NCBI GenBank assembly: GCA_947561395.2
Contig: OX387190.1
Span: 8,798,858 to 8,862,857, forward strand
DNA length: 64,000 bases
DNA from: Buxus sempervirens
Lineage: Eukaryota; Streptophyta; Magnoliopsida; Buxales; Buxaceae
Direction of reading: 5' to 3'
The position numbers were made by a program, and so were the translations under genes. Of this stretch, positions 20,901 through 33,665 are shown piece after piece. The notes under the pieces are model-generated. The model did not search any database, had not been told where the DNA came from, and saw nothing but the letters and a program-made list of their open reading frames with translations. Numbering within the stretch: the stretch's first letter is position 1; each line of letters starts with the position of its first letter.

Positions 20901-23900
20901 CAATGCGGCGGAAAGGTGCGAGTATCACTCCGGTGCTCCAGGGCACCATACCAATCGGTGCTGGGATCTAAGGCACGATATCCAGGACCTGATCGATAGT
21001 AAGCACATCACGGTTGACCCCCCGGCACCACCCGCCCAGACTCCAGCAGCCGGCATGACTACCAACCCTCTCCCGGATCACTCAAAGGCCTCCACTAGTA
21101 GGACGACGAATCAAGTGAGCAGCGATCAGGGCATCGGGCAGCTCAACCCTTCGGTACTTATTGGCCGACCAGGGCAAACATTGAAGGTACAGCTTCGAGC
21201 AGAAGCCCGCTCGACGGCAATTACAGTTAAGGAAAGTGCAAACAGCTACATATGTATGATCAAGGACGAACTGCAGAGCAGCGAGGAAGTCACGGGGCCA
21301 TGGAACCGAGTACAGTGCGGATGGATTAGCGACTCCCCATCCCCTCCACGCAGAGAAGGAGTGGGCAGTTCCGAAGGACCCTGGTTCCGAGATAGGCCAC
21401 AGGACACAGACGCATCAGTGGGCAGTTCAAGGATACCTCCGCAGATGTCTACTGGATGGCCGCCTGAGTATATGTCTGCAACATCAGAACCGGACCTGCA
21501 ATCCCTCACCGATCCCCTATCAGCTGAGCTGAGTTCAGAATCCTTCTCCCACGGCACGTCTGAGTGGTTTGGCCCCCCTCACGCCGCAGAAGAGGAGGAA
21601 CCAGCGTCTGCTCCTGAGCTCGCAAACCTGCCTGATCCGTATGAGAGCTCGGACGAGTCCGCTGATACAGACTCAGAAGACGCATCCGCAGAAGAAAGCA
21701 TGACAGTGAACGTCATCGAAGGAGATGGCGGTGACTCCCATATGGATTTCCCTCTGGTGCACTTCCACCCATCTGAAGACCAGGGATTCTTCTACCCTAC
21801 CCCCATCTCCCACCCTAGCCCTTTAACCCTCAACATCCACGACATCATGGACTCGACTCCACAAGACCCCTTCTCCCTTTCATTTGAACCACCCACCCTC
21901 AACCTCTCCCAACTCCGTCTTGAACTACCTTCGTACAAGGCCGTACCCCCACCTCACCCCACCCAATCCTTCCACCATCAAGCTACCTCCACCACCACCG
22001 TCGAGGCAGAAATCGACCGTATCACCCGATCCAGTCGATACGTAAACACCGACCCCCTACCCGCACCAAAGAAGGGAGCAGAGGCAGAAGCAAAGAGGAA
22101 AGAAAAGGGGAATGATGTGATTATTGAATTGCCACAAACCCTCAAGAGAAAGGGAAGGGCCACGGAAGAAGAGATCATAGATTTGCACCATAGTGTGTTC
22201 ACTCCAGAGTACGGCCTCCTCCAGCAGTTGAACAAGGTGCCCGCCCAAATCTCCATAATGCGACTTCTGATTGATTCAGAAAAGCACCGGGTAGTGCTAA
22301 TGAAGGTCTTGGGGGATGCACATGTGCCAGAAAGCATCGATCCTGAACAGCTAGGGGCAGTTGTGTCAGTGATCATGGCACCCCAAGCCATCTCCTTTTC
22401 TGCAACAGATCTGCCACCTGAGGGTTGTGACCACACTGAGCCACTCTACATCATGGTGAAGTGCGTCGACCTCATCGTAAAACGTGCCATGATTGACAAC
22501 GGGTCAGCGTTGAATATATTTCCAATGAGGACATTCCATAGCTTACAGTTGAGCCCTACCATGATTAAGCCAAGTGGGCACAATGTCCGAGGGTTCGACA
22601 ATGCCAGGAGAGAATCGCTGGGGGAGGTTACCTTGGTGGTCATGATTGCGGACAGACCCTTTACCTTTACCATGGAGTTTGAACTCATGGATATCAACGC
22701 CTCATTTAATTTGCTGATTGGGAGGCCTTGGCTGCATCAGGCAGGAGCAATATCTTCCACACTGCACAGAATGGTCCGATTTGTATCAGGTAATGAGCTG
22801 ATCATGGTACATGCGGAAGACCACCGGGAGTTCGAAAGGGTCGGAGTACCCTATGTGGACTATGAGTTGCCCACCACACTTAATTTCCAAGCAGTGGAGA
22901 TGGTGCAAGTGAATCGTATCCCTGAATCTGAAAGAGCACAGCAACTCTCGAAGAGGAAAAGAAAGAGTATGTTTAGCGCTGCTGACTGCGCAGATTGGGG
23001 CCTCAGAGCCGGTGATGGACTGGGCAAGTATAAGCAAGGAATTAAGGCAGCCATCCGACCTCATGAGCAGACCACTGGGTTTGGACTGGGGTTCAGGCCA
23101 TAACCAGAAGATTACTCCCGACTCCTTGGGAACCGTGCCGAAAGGAAAAGGGCTAGGACTGAAGGAAGAGACCCCCACTGGCCCATATGCGTACACGAGA
23201 ACTTATACCACCGCTTCACTAACATGGAGTGTGAAGCGGCCCAAGCCATTGAGAATATAGTCCCCCAAGGGTGGGGAGATGAGTTTTTGGACACCCCTGC
23301 CGCAGGAGAAGACTACCTGCAAGGCCTAGCTCAGATGCTCTGGGAGGAGCCACCATCCATGGAAATGATTGGAGATATAGCGGAAGTAGATCCATTGGCT
23401 CCTGAGGGGTCGCCCGATGGCCTGCCAGCACTGGTCGCTCTAGACTCGGTTGACGAGGTCACCATGGCCTTCGCCCCACCCGATGAACAGTTCATCCCCG
23501 ACGGGATCCCAGTCAACTCTGCAATTATGACGGAAGTGCCGCCACCTGCTCCCCTGGAAGAATCCAAAGAAGAAGGTCCAATCATGTATGTTTGCATGAT
23601 GGAAGGACGAGACAGCTCAGGAGTACCAACCCGCAGGCCAGGGTCGCCTCCTCCACCTCTCTGTATCCCGCACCCCGGAACTCACGATGGTTTGAACCGC
23701 ATGTTCCGTAGCATGCCCCAAGTGCTAGGGCCAGTACTGGAAGAAGTGTACCATACAGCCTACGGCAAATGGGCGTCACCAGCTTACTCTTCCACTGTGT
23801 CTGGGATACCAACCGGGATACCCATAGCATTTTCACCACCCAAGGTTGACCCAGCCAATGGAGTCACCATTGCCTACACGCCACCAGAGGACGAGATACC

Positions 23901-24408
23901 GTGGGCAATCCCCCTCAGTGGATCATGGGTAAGGGTATCGTCAGAGTCTGGCCCCTGATCAAAGAGAAGCCAGAACAAGCCGGTAGGAGGCGCAGCACAG
24001 GATCCTATCTACATCTCGTCTGATGAGAGCGCCAACATGGTGCTAGCTGGAGAACGGGAGACGGCCGTCATCAGCAACAAGGAAGACAAGGCACCACTGA
24101 AGAACTGGAGCACCACGCCTTTCGCTATCAACAAAGCTACTATCCCAAAGGGGGTTTCTATCGCCTTTGAAATTTCTGTTGTACCTACTGCTGAAGTTTT
24201 TAAGGAATACCTGAATGCTTCCTACTACTTGCATCTGTTTGAAAATGAAAATAACAAAAATAAGCAACTTGAGCATCGCAATCTTAGTGTCAATCCCGAC
24301 GCACACCTGGAAGATCTGGGGTACGTGATAGGTAATGAGATTGCCATAATTAAACAAAAAGAACAAAAAGAAATTGAAAAGCCAGTGCAGATGGCAATAA
24401 TAAATTAA
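20881..24408 (+). pseudogene. gag C-terminus, protease and G-patch region of E3
   Basis: It begins in a new frame with a CEYHSGAPGHHTNRC zinc-binding motif (CX2HX3GHX4C-like), usual for Tat gag. A long acidic and proline-rich, probably disordered stretch (about 21000-22050) follows. A retropepsin domain has Asp-Asn-Gly at 22495-22503 in place of Asp-Ser/Thr-Gly, then LIGRPWLHQAGAI. A G-patch-like segment (GDGLGKYKQGIKAAIRP, ending GFGLGF) ends at 23100. The same frame stays mostly open to 24408, but stops occur at 23101, 23956 and 24406. The part 24115-24408 is AT-rich and unlike its neighbours. The region may include an Ogre-type intron, with a donor-like ggtaagg near 23928. Confidence 0.75.
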
Positions 24409-27400
24409 ATGCATGAGCCAGTGTCCAATCTTGAAAATGAGCAAGAACTCGACAAGTCAGATTGCGGCACTTGCCCATCGCAGCAAGGAGATTCAGACAT
24501 CGTCCGCTGTGAGCCTTTCGAGCATGAGGACAACGATGAATCATGGGAGACCCCGCTTGAATTCCAGCTTGCATTGGAAAGGCATGAAAAGGGGCCCCAG
24601 GCCAACATTGAGGAAACAGAGCAAATTGACATAGGTAAAATAGCACAACCAAGGATCCTCCAAATTGGTAAAAAGCTGTCACCATTATTGAGAAAACAGA
24701 TGTTTGATTTTCTTAAATCTTATTCTGACGTGTTTGCATGGTCATACGAGGATATGCCCGGGTTAGACACGGACTTGGTTGTGCATCGGTTACCAACAAA
24801 GTCTGAGGCCGTACTTGTGAAACAGAAGCTCAGGTGCACGAAGCCGGAATGGGCCCTGAAGATCAAGGAAGAGGTCACCAAACAGTTGGATGCCGGATTC
24901 CTGCAAGTAACTCACTATCCAGAGTGGTTGGCCAACATCGTGCCAGTTCCCAAGAAAGACGGGAAAGTCAGGATGTGCGTTGACTACAGAGATCTGAATA
25001 GAGCAAGTCCGAAGGATGACTTCCCATTGCCGCACATTGATGTACTGGTAGACAATACAGCAACGCATTCGATGTTCTCTTTCATGGACGGCTTCTCTGG
25101 TTACAACCAGATAAGGATGGCACCTGAGGATATGGAGAAAACATCCTTTATCAAGCATTGGGGCACTTACTGTTACCGCGTGATGCCGTTCGGACTGAAA
25201 AATGCGGGTGCTACATATCAGCGTGCAATGACTCTATTGTTCCACTACATGATACACAAGGAGATGGAAGTATATGTGGATGACATGATAGCAAAATCCA
25301 AGAAAGAAGAAGACCACTTGGTGAGCCTTGGAAAAATGTTTGACAGACTCAGAGAGCACAAGCTCCGGCTCAACCCAAACAAGTGCGTATTTGGAGTGAC
25401 TTTGGGAAAGCTGCTCGGCTTCATAGTGGGCAAGCGAGGCATTGAGGTTGATCCCGTCAAAGCAAAGGCAATTCTGGAGATGCCTCCTCCATCGACTGAA
25501 AAGGAAGTAAGAGGATTCCTGGGCAGATTGCAGTATATCAGTAGGTTCATTGCGCAGATGACTCCTGTGTGTGAGCCTATATTCAAGCTGCTAAAGAAAG
25601 ACAACCCTATGGTTTGGAATGACGACTGTCAAATAGCGTTTGATAAGATCAAGGCCTATCTGATGAGTCCACCGACGTTGGTCCCGCCGGTCCCGGGACG
25701 ACCCTTGATCATGTATCTGACAGTCTCCGAGACGGCAGTAGGATGTGTGTTAGGGCAACATGATGAGAAAGGGCAGAAAGAACAAGCAATCTACTACTTG
25801 AGCAAGAAATTTACCCATTTTGAAGTTAGATACACAGTGCTTGAAAAGACATGTTGCGCCTTGGTCTGGGCAGCTCAGAAGCTCCGACACTATTTGCTTA
25901 GTCACACAGTTTTACTGATCTCCAATTTGGATCTTTTGAAATACATCTTTGAAAAGCCAATGTCCACTGGTAGGGTTGCGAGGTGGCAAGTCCTTTTATC
26001 TGAGTATGACATTGTCTACATGACTAGAAAGGCGATAAAAGGGCAAGCTGTGGCGGATCACTTGGCAGAGCATCCACTACCTGACTACCAGCCACTTTTG
26101 ACTCACTTCCCGGACGAAGATGTGATGTGTACAGAGTCTGCAAATGGTACAAAGGAAACTAAATGGCAAATGTTCTTTGATGGGGCAGTCAATGTGAATG
26201 GAAAGGGGATCGGAGCAGTGCTGATCTCCCCAGATGGTGTTCATCACCCGATAGTAGCGAAACTCCTTTTTGATTGCACTAGCAACATAGCCGAATATGA
26301 AGCATTTGTGTTAGGCTTGCGAGCAGCAATTGAGATGCATATACAAGAGCTAAAAGTATTCGGTGATTCAAGTCTTATCATCTATCAAGTGATGGGAGAC
26401 TAGAAGACCAGAGATGTGAAGTTAGTGCCATACCAAGAGCTAGTCAAGGAATTAGAAGAGGAATTTGAGAGCGTGACATTCGACTACATGCCACGAGACG
26501 GGAACCGGTTCGCAGATGCGCTAGCCACGCTGGCATCAATGGCCACCATCACGGGTGATACTTGGGTGCAACCATTGGAGATAGAAATTCGGCGCTACCC
26601 TGTTTACTGTTTCAGTGTAGAGAAAAGCACACCCGAAGAAGAGCCTTGGTACGCAGACATCGAAAGGTACATAAGGAACAGAATTCTGCCAGAAGGTGCC
26701 TCAGCTGCAGAGAAGTGAAATATATAGAGGTTGGCAGGTCAGTACTTCTACAGTGGAGGCAGACTATACAAGAAGTCACACAATGACTCCCTACTGCTAT
26801 GTGTCAAAGAAGCCGAGGCGCAAAAGTTGATTGAGGAAGTCCATGGAGGGTTGTGCGGCGCACACATGAATGGGCATATACTAGCAAGGAAGATTCTAAG
26901 GATGGACTATTATTGGATGACCATGGAAGCAGACTGCTACACTCATGTCAGAAAGTGCCAGTTGTACCACATGTATGCCGACAACATCCATGCACCGCCG
27001 TATACGTTGTACTCCATGACATCACCATGGCCATTTGCCATCTGGGGAATCGACATGATAGGCCAGGTTCATCCAACAGCTTCGAACGAGCATCGGTTCA
27101 TCTTAGTGGCAATTGACTATTTTACCAAGTGGGTAGAGGCCATGTCCTTCGTGGATGTGAAGAAATCTCATGTGCTCAAGTTTATCAGAAACAATATAGT
27201 CTGTCGCTATGGAGTACCAGAAGCGATCATCACTGACAATGCAAAGAATCTGAATAACAAGGACATGGAAAAGATGTGCGAAGATTTGAAGATCAGACAT
27301 CTAAATTCCACGGCATACCGGCCCAAGATGAATGGAGCAGTAGAGGCTGCCAACAAGAATCTGAAGAAGATACTCGAGAAAATGGTAGTCACTTACAAAT

Positions 27401-27894
27401 ACTGGCACGAGAAGCTGCCGTATGCACTGCATGCCTACCGGACGTCGATCAGAACATCGACCGGGGCAACCCCGTTCTCGTTGGTATATGGAATGGAAGC
27501 AGTCCTCCCCGTGGAAGCACAAATCCCGTCACTCAGAATCCTAAAGGAAGCGAAGATCAGTGATGTCGAATGGGAAGAATCCAGGTTTGACCAGTTACAA
27601 TTATTGGATGAGAAAAGAATTAAGGCTTTGTGTCATGGCCAACTCTATCAACACAGAGTGGCACGAGCCTACAACAAAAAAGTGAAGCCACGACAGTTCA
27701 AAGTGGGAGACCTGGTACTGAAGAGAATCTTTCCCCATCAAGAGGACAACAGAGGGAAATTCAAGCCGAACTACGAAGGGCCATTCGTAGTCCTCAAGGT
27801 TCTGTCCAGAGGAGCACTCATCCTACAAGAAATGGACGGGGCAATTTTTCCTGAGTCGATAAATGCAGACGCCGTCAAACTGTATTACGCCTAA
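24409..27894 (+). pseudogene. RT, RNase H, second RNase H and integrase of E3 (pol)
   Basis: One frame runs from ATG 24409 to TAA 27892-27894, with three stops (TAG 26401, TGA 26716, TAG 26725). RT has WLANIVPVPKKDGKVRMCV, MPFGLKNAGATYQRAM and the catalytic YVDD at 25273-25284. The first RNase H follows (AVGCVLGQHDEKGQ, FEVRYTVLEKTCCALVWA). A second, archaeal-type RNase H (FFDGAVNVNGKGIGAVL, AEYEAF, GDSSLI, NRFADALA) marks the Tat lineage. Integrase has the catalytic set GIDMIG, TDNAKN and NGAVEAANKN. Its zinc finger is damaged: Tyr stands where the second Cys is expected (KCQLYH, about 26955). There is no chromodomain. The reading frame is otherwise well kept. Confidence 0.9.
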
Positions 27895-28848
27895 GATCAT
27901 TCTAATTGGGAAATGAAGAGAGGCCATCTTTGACTCTCCTTTAGACTGTAAATCCTTCCAAATACCTTAAATTCTTCCCTAGTTAGACAATTTTGAGCCT
28001 TAAAATTCTTTCAACCCATTGCAAGTGTCCTACACATTAAATAGGGCATTCCTGGCAAAGCAAAAAAGAAACAGGGCATCCTTGCCCAGGAAAAAACCTC
28101 AAAAAGAAAAGAAAATACAATAGAAAAAGAAAGAAAAAAATGGGGAAATGTTTACCCCACAAAAATAGAGATGCAAATAAGCCAAGATGTAAGTCCCACC
28201 AGCAATAAAAGTAGCACACTTTGCAAACCCAAATAAATAAGCCTTTTTTTAGCCACTTGTCCTTTCTTTCATAACCAAGACCAAGCCTACATTTCGTCCT
28301 ATCTCTAAGACCTCTCGGATCCCAAAAAGAATGATAAGGGCAAACAGTTAAGTCTGCGTTCATTAGCGATGAAGGAATTCAGCACCTCCCAGAAAGGCTG
28401 GACATAGCTAAAACCCAAAAAAAGAGCGTTGTGTGGTCGGTCACCAAAAAAAGAAGAAGGAATTAGCCGCATTTGGATTGAGCAGAGCAAGAAACAGAGG
28501 AGAGCAGTGACAGTGGCAGACATTAAACTGAGAAAATTGCACAGATCTGAGAGGTTCAGACCAGCAGGTTGCGCCTGAGTTAAAGACTTCACAATGGCCT
28601 GTGATGACAATGCTACTGAAAATACCAAGCACTCCAAGTCCCGTCTGACCTTGAAAATTTCTTTGATATTGCAAACACAGGCACACAGTGACACACCTGT
28701 TTTCTCTATAATTGTTCTGCTTAACTGTTTGAAGCTCCACACTGGGCTACTAACCTGAGTTGATAGTCTCTTAACCTTGGCAGAGGCCACTTCTAGCTGC
28801 AATGGGCAAAAGGCTCAAAGCAGGAAGAAAATAAGAATGCTTTGCATT

Positions 28849-29366
28849 TATCCCCAGCTAGTCCAAGACTGACCTTTTGTTCCTTTCCCGACTTCACAGG
28901 TACAGCAAGAATGGGATAACGGATGTCTTCTCCAAATCCCCAGTGGAATTCCTTCAATAAACGGAGAATTATACCCTCCAAAATCCCCAGTAAAAGGCCT
29001 TCAGCAAACAAGGAACAACACCCTTACATCCCCAGTAGAGTCCTCTCAAGCAATAAGAGAGTGATACCTGGGGATGTAGACTTCGCAAGCCTCGCCCAGT
29101 CTAAAGAGGCCGGCTTTGCGAAGAAGAGCGGAAAGAAGGCAAGCAAGCTCGCATCAATCCCTGGTGGAGTCTCTCGCACTCAACAAGAGTGCAGATGAAC
29201 ATGAAGAATTCGCACCCAAGCGAAAAAGGAAAATGACAGCGTGAGGAACCCCATTTATCCCCAGCGGAGCACCATTTCCAAGGGAATTCCCACGCTTGTC
29301 AAAAAGACCCAACCAGAGAGAAAGGACAACGAGGAAGGGATCCAGATTAATCCCTAGTAGGAGACC
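28849..29366 (+). repeat. Dispersed copies of a motif like the primer-site complement
   Basis: At least seven degenerate copies of atccccagyrgagtc are present. The best, tccccagtagagtcc at 29029, matches the complement of the E3 primer site (tccccagcagagtcg) with only two differences. They are embedded in loosely repetitive sequence with caagcaataagagag-like words. Confidence 0.6.
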
Positions 29367-30033
29367 TCGGCCTCGTAAAGCCAACCAGAAGGCGCGCTGC
29401 AGAAGAAAGAAGCAGCAAGGCATGAAGCAGGATAAGCAAAGATAAAGATCCCATCGGGCAAGAGGCCCCTTTTGTAATTTTTGATTTCACATTTTTGTAA
29501 ATAGAGTAGAGCAGGTGTGTGAGCTCCCTTGAGGCACTGAACAGCGCTGGAAGCACCTCCTCACCAACATCAGCTCCTCCTCCACTATTCTTTCCACCTT
29601 TCTCCAGCCATCCCGCATCCTAAACCAACCCTTGGCCATCGGATCCCTATAAAAAAAACTATTAAAAGCCTCAAGTAAAAGACATAAAAAGAATCAGAAG
29701 TCTGAAGTCATCTAAAAGCTTTAATGAAACAAACAAGAAGAAAAGAATATTGTCAAGTGCCTGGCATCAACGCCGAAACAGGTTGGTGAGCTCAAGTCCA
29801 ATCTAATCTCTTTCAAACTTAAACTAAAATGCTGAAGAGTTGCCCTAAAAAAACCCGAAAAGCAAAGGGTAAGGAAACTCCAAAGCCAGGAAGTGACGCC
29901 ACATCATTGGCCGCTTCCCTCTCAAAATGAAAAACTTCAAAGGACTAAGCTCGTCAACCATGTCGACAGGAATGTCAGGCGCAAAAATAAGGTTCTTTTT
30001 CTCTTTGCCGTTCATCCGCAAGGTGACTTCGGC

Positions 30034-30046
30034 AAAGAGGGGCAGC
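30034..30046 (+). other. Polypurine tract of E3
   Basis: The purine-rich aaagaggggcagc lies directly before the 3' LTR start tgtaagc at 30047. This is the expected place and composition for the plus-strand primer, though two C and one T-free gap make it imperfect. Confidence 0.65.
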
Positions 30047-33000
30047 TGTAAGCACCTCATTTTTGCGCTCCCCAAAAGAGCCGGAAATGCAAAACCCGGC
30101 TAAAAAGTCAAACCCTGAGGGGTCGAAATTTGACCTTTTGATCAAGTGATGATTGGCCACCTTGCTTTTATCTCAATCGATAGAGAATCCTGACACGAGT
30201 CCAACGCAACTGAGTTTGCTGGAATCGGAGTTCGGATAAGGGTTCTGTGGGTAGGTCAAACTTGAGGATGAACCGAAAGTTGACTTTTCCTCGAATCCCG
30301 TGCCAAGTACTTAGCCTTATGTCATTGGATAGAGGGCTCCGATACGAGTCTAACGCAATTGAGTTTGCTCAAATCGGAGTTCGGATGAAGGAGATATGAG
30401 CTGTCAAAGTTCCCGAGCAGCAAAACCAAAAACTGCACACGTGGCGAATAAACTGCGCACGTGGCGATGAATGCAGCGAAATATCTCGGGGACTAAATCT
30501 TAAATATCCAAAAATCTCAAGGACTAAACCAAAATTCGCAGGGACCAATCTCTAATTGCTCAAAAGTGTCAAATCGGTTGAATCGGTCAAGTCGAAGGGC
30601 AAATCCGTAATTTTTTGATTTGTATCCGGTCAAATATGCCGGATACACATACCCTTGTGTATATCCGGACTCAAATATCGGATACAAAGATTTGCTCGGC
30701 GAGATTCGCGCCGATTCCTCGACAAATTCGCGGCGGCATTTAATTTTCGGATGATTATGTTTTGTATCCGGCATGGAAGGCCGGATACAAAGAAGCACCT
30801 GTGTAACCGGCCATAGAGGCCGGTTATGAAGAGGGCTTAGTGTATCCGGCCTGAGTTGCCGGATACATTAAGTTTGCCTATAAAAGGCAAACAACAGCTC
30901 AGTTTCGGGGTTGGCTTCTTTTGCTGGTTTCCAGCTTTCTTCCCCCACCTCTCCTCATCCGAGACCTTCCATCTTCAACTCCCTTTGGCCCTCCATCACC
31001 TCTCCACACCACCCAAGCCATTCTTATCCTCCTTTTCCTCCTTCATCTCCACTTACAACCCAACAAGAAGGCGGATAGTTGCTGTTGGTGCAAGGAGAGG
31101 ACAGCTCCAGCTGCTGTCCGGCTTCCAAAAGGGTGTCTCCACCCTACTACAAAGCACAAGAACCCTCAGGTAAGGCTCCTGGTCATATGTAGTTCAACAT
31201 ATATTAAAATTAGATTTGTTTGCAACCTTTCCTTTTATTCTCTTCTTGCTCGGCATGAGAACCGCCATGGTGGTGCAACCATGCCTTCACCATCTTTTCA
31301 TGGCATGAAAGCCACCACAAGAAAGAAGCCCACGTAGGTTCCTTGAAGGAAGCATGGGAGTCCATTTTACACACTTTTTAGTGTCTTCTAATTGCTGTAC
31401 GTGGGCATTTTAAGCCTTTTATGGGGGGAGCATGTTCCCCTTGGTATGGAAACCTAATGTACCCCGGTAATAACCCCCCATTGCCCTCCTTGCTTTCTCT
31501 TTTTGTGTTGTTTTTATCATTTCTTCTCACATTTTTTCTGAGTTTTATCAGCTGGCCATGCCACCCATGGCTTACTGCTCTTGGTGATAGTCTAGCATGC
31601 TCCCTAATCCCCTTTTAATGTTGCTGCTTTGCTCCTTTCTTTTTTTTTCTTCTCATGGCTAATGCATGCCTTCAAATGTTGCTGTTTTGAGGTGCTTGTG
31701 TCTTCTATCTTGCTTGCTCTGAAGCATGTGCATCCCCATGCTAAGGTGACTGTTTTGGATGAGTATAGCAAACCCGTATTGCGTTGGTGTATCAGCATGC
31801 TCCCCTCACCCTTCTTTCCCTGCTGTTTTTTGTATGAACATGATCCCCACCCCAAGCTCACTTGGTGTTTTTTTTTTGGGTTACCAAGCTAACATGTGGC
31901 AGCCACATACCTTGACCCATGCCTCCCCGGTTGTTGTCATTTATTTGTTTTTCTGGTTACTCAAGCATGCTCCCACCCCTTCCTATAAACCCCTAGCAAA
32001 GACGTGCGTAGGCTGCCGCTGGGAACAGCAGTAAGCCTTGGTGTTACTGCTGTTCCCAGCAGGTTTGCCTACACTCTGGCATCCCTAGGATGGCCCCCAA
32101 GCATAGGCATAAATGCCGAGGACCCCCATGCATCCCACCTTCACTCGGTAGTGTTTTGATCTTTGCATGTTAACTGTTGTCACTATCTATTTCCTGATGT
32201 TCATTGGTTTTGTACATCGGTGTTTGGAGTTAGGATAATGAAGCATGGGACGTTTAAGTGCTAGTTTTGGCTTACCTTTTGTGGTCGAAAGGAAAGCATC
32301 CAGGTAGGGATGCCAAGATCTCAACCTTGCTGCTGTAACTGTTGGAAAGAAAGGAAAGGAGTAGCACCCCCATGGTCTTGTGCTAATTCCCTTACCATTG
32401 ACAGAAAGCCCCAAGGAGAAGCCAAATGAGGCTTCTCCCTTGAACCTGAACCAATGTGGGCCCATCCAGGGGCCCACACAGCTTATAGAAAGCCTTAGGA
32501 AGCCCCTGGAGGCCACCCCAATGGCCAAAGCCCAAAAAGGCCATTTTTTGTGGTGATCCGGCAACTCAGGCCGGATCACCTATGGCCTGTGTGTATCCAG
32601 CAACCAAGGCCGGATACACACAGAAATACAACTTTCATTTCTTCTTGATCCTTGGCCGAATTTTGTGATGATTTTTACAAAACCAAATAAACCAACAGGG
32701 CCCACCAAGCCTGATAAACCCAATTGGAAACATGGACCGGGTCCAATTGGAAACATTTGTGGGCCGTCCAACGGGGCCCACCAAGCCTGATAAACCCAAA
32801 GCATGCAAATAAGTAAGATTAAGTAAAGTGAACTAATCGAACCGGGTGGGCCAAACCCAATGCGACCCACCCGAACCTTGATGTATGGAATTGGTGTGTT
32901 TAAATGCGTGGTTTGGCTGAGACCTAGGGCAAGGGGCTATCGGGCCCGCCAAAGCCCATTAACCGAACCAAGGAAGGGTGCAAACCCTAAACCTCAAAGA

Positions 33001-33660
33001 ACTGGGCTTTCAAGCCCAAAACTGGACCACGGGCCCCAAGCCCAAGGTCTAGTGCATTCTTGGCAAAGTTAAATAAGATAAAACCAAAAACACTCTTGGC
33101 AACCATCATGGGGGGACCCACCACTGGGGCCCGCCAACCAACACAAACCCACTCCTTGCATTTAAATCACCTAAAATTCCAACTTAAACAATTAAGCAAA
33201 ATCAACTTATTAACCTAAGCCCAAAGGGCCTTCTATGACTAGACAGAGGCCCACCAAGGGTACATGGGCTTAGTCAATCCCACCAAGGCAACCGTGGGCC
33301 TTCCAACGGGGCCCACCCCATCAGACTCAGATCACCTAAATCAAGCAAGATAAAATCAATTAAAGGGACCCACACCACTCAGGAGGTCCCGACAGACTTA
33401 ACCCAATCGCATATCGGATTAGGAATCGGGTAAGACCAAGTAAACTGACTCAAACCAGGGAACCCACGGGACCTGTCATCCGACGGGGTGGACTGGGGTG
33501 TCTACGGACTTCCCCAAACCACAACCGAGACCCTACTTAGAATCTCAAAGCCGCAGACCAAAGCCCAATAGACAAGATTAGGCACCCAGGTGTCCGCCTA
33601 CACCCCATCAGGCAGTGGCAACTCCGAATTCCCCCGTGCCGCATTCCCAACGCGTGCACA
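30047..33660 (+). repeat. E3 3' LTR
   Basis: This is the second copy of 11288-14886, with the same ends. Differences include a short duplication around gcacacgtggcgaataaactgc (30431-30467), absent from the 5' copy, and replacement of a segment near 32700. The TATA box (30879), the inverted-repeat cluster (30603-30868) and the hairpin (32008-32072) are retained. It is followed at once by the TSD ggtgg and by the rest of the E2 LTR minisatellite. Confidence 0.92.
32008..32072 (+). ncRNA. Long hairpin in E3 3' LTR
   Basis: This is the same 65-nt hairpin as 13231-13295, identical base for base by eye. The TATA-like cctataaac also precedes it here, at about 31983. The RNA role is hypothetical. 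Confidence 0.4.
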
Positions 33661-33665
33661 GGTGG

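Larger units (their letters stand above)
27895..30046 (+). other. E3 3' region between pol and LTR
   Basis: About 2.15 kb with no supported gene. Open frames on the minus strand lack domains. From about 28849 to 29366 the motif atccccagyrgagtc recurs (28849, 28936, 28983, 29028, 29157, 29257, 29349), in degenerate form, mostly 45-130 bp apart. The region ends in a purine-rich tract. Long 3' regions are usual in Ogre-type elements. Confidence 0.6.
11288..33660 (+). mobile_element. E3: Tat/Ogre-like Ty3 retrotransposon, structurally complete, TSD ggtgg
   Basis: This 22,373-bp element has a perfect 5-bp TSD, ggtgg (11283-11287 and 33661-33665). It has LTRs of 3599 and 3614 bp that start TGTAAGCACC and end GTGCACA, a primer site at 14890 and a purine tract ending at 30046. 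Its order is an extra ORF (16426-17859), two tandem arrays (18211-19460), gag, protease with G-patch, RT, RNase H, a second (archaeal-type) RNase H, integrase, then a 2.1-kb 3' region. The second RNase H, lack of a chromodomain, extra ORF before gag and very large size are hallmarks of the Tat lineage, most like Ogre. It sits inside the 5' LTR minisatellite of E2. Stops in every ORF make it non-autonomous now. Confidence 0.92.

Noticed and set aside
24043..24444. Minus-strand 133-codon frame opposite the protease-RT spacer
   Set aside because: It is the complement of the polyprotein frame, without domain or independent support.
28305..28802. 165-codon minus-strand frame in the 3' region of E3, as a possible envelope-like or antisense gene
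   Set aside because: Cys- and Leu-rich low-complexity translation without signal peptide, transmembrane pattern or known domain. Some Tat elements have antisense ORFs, but nothing here supports one.
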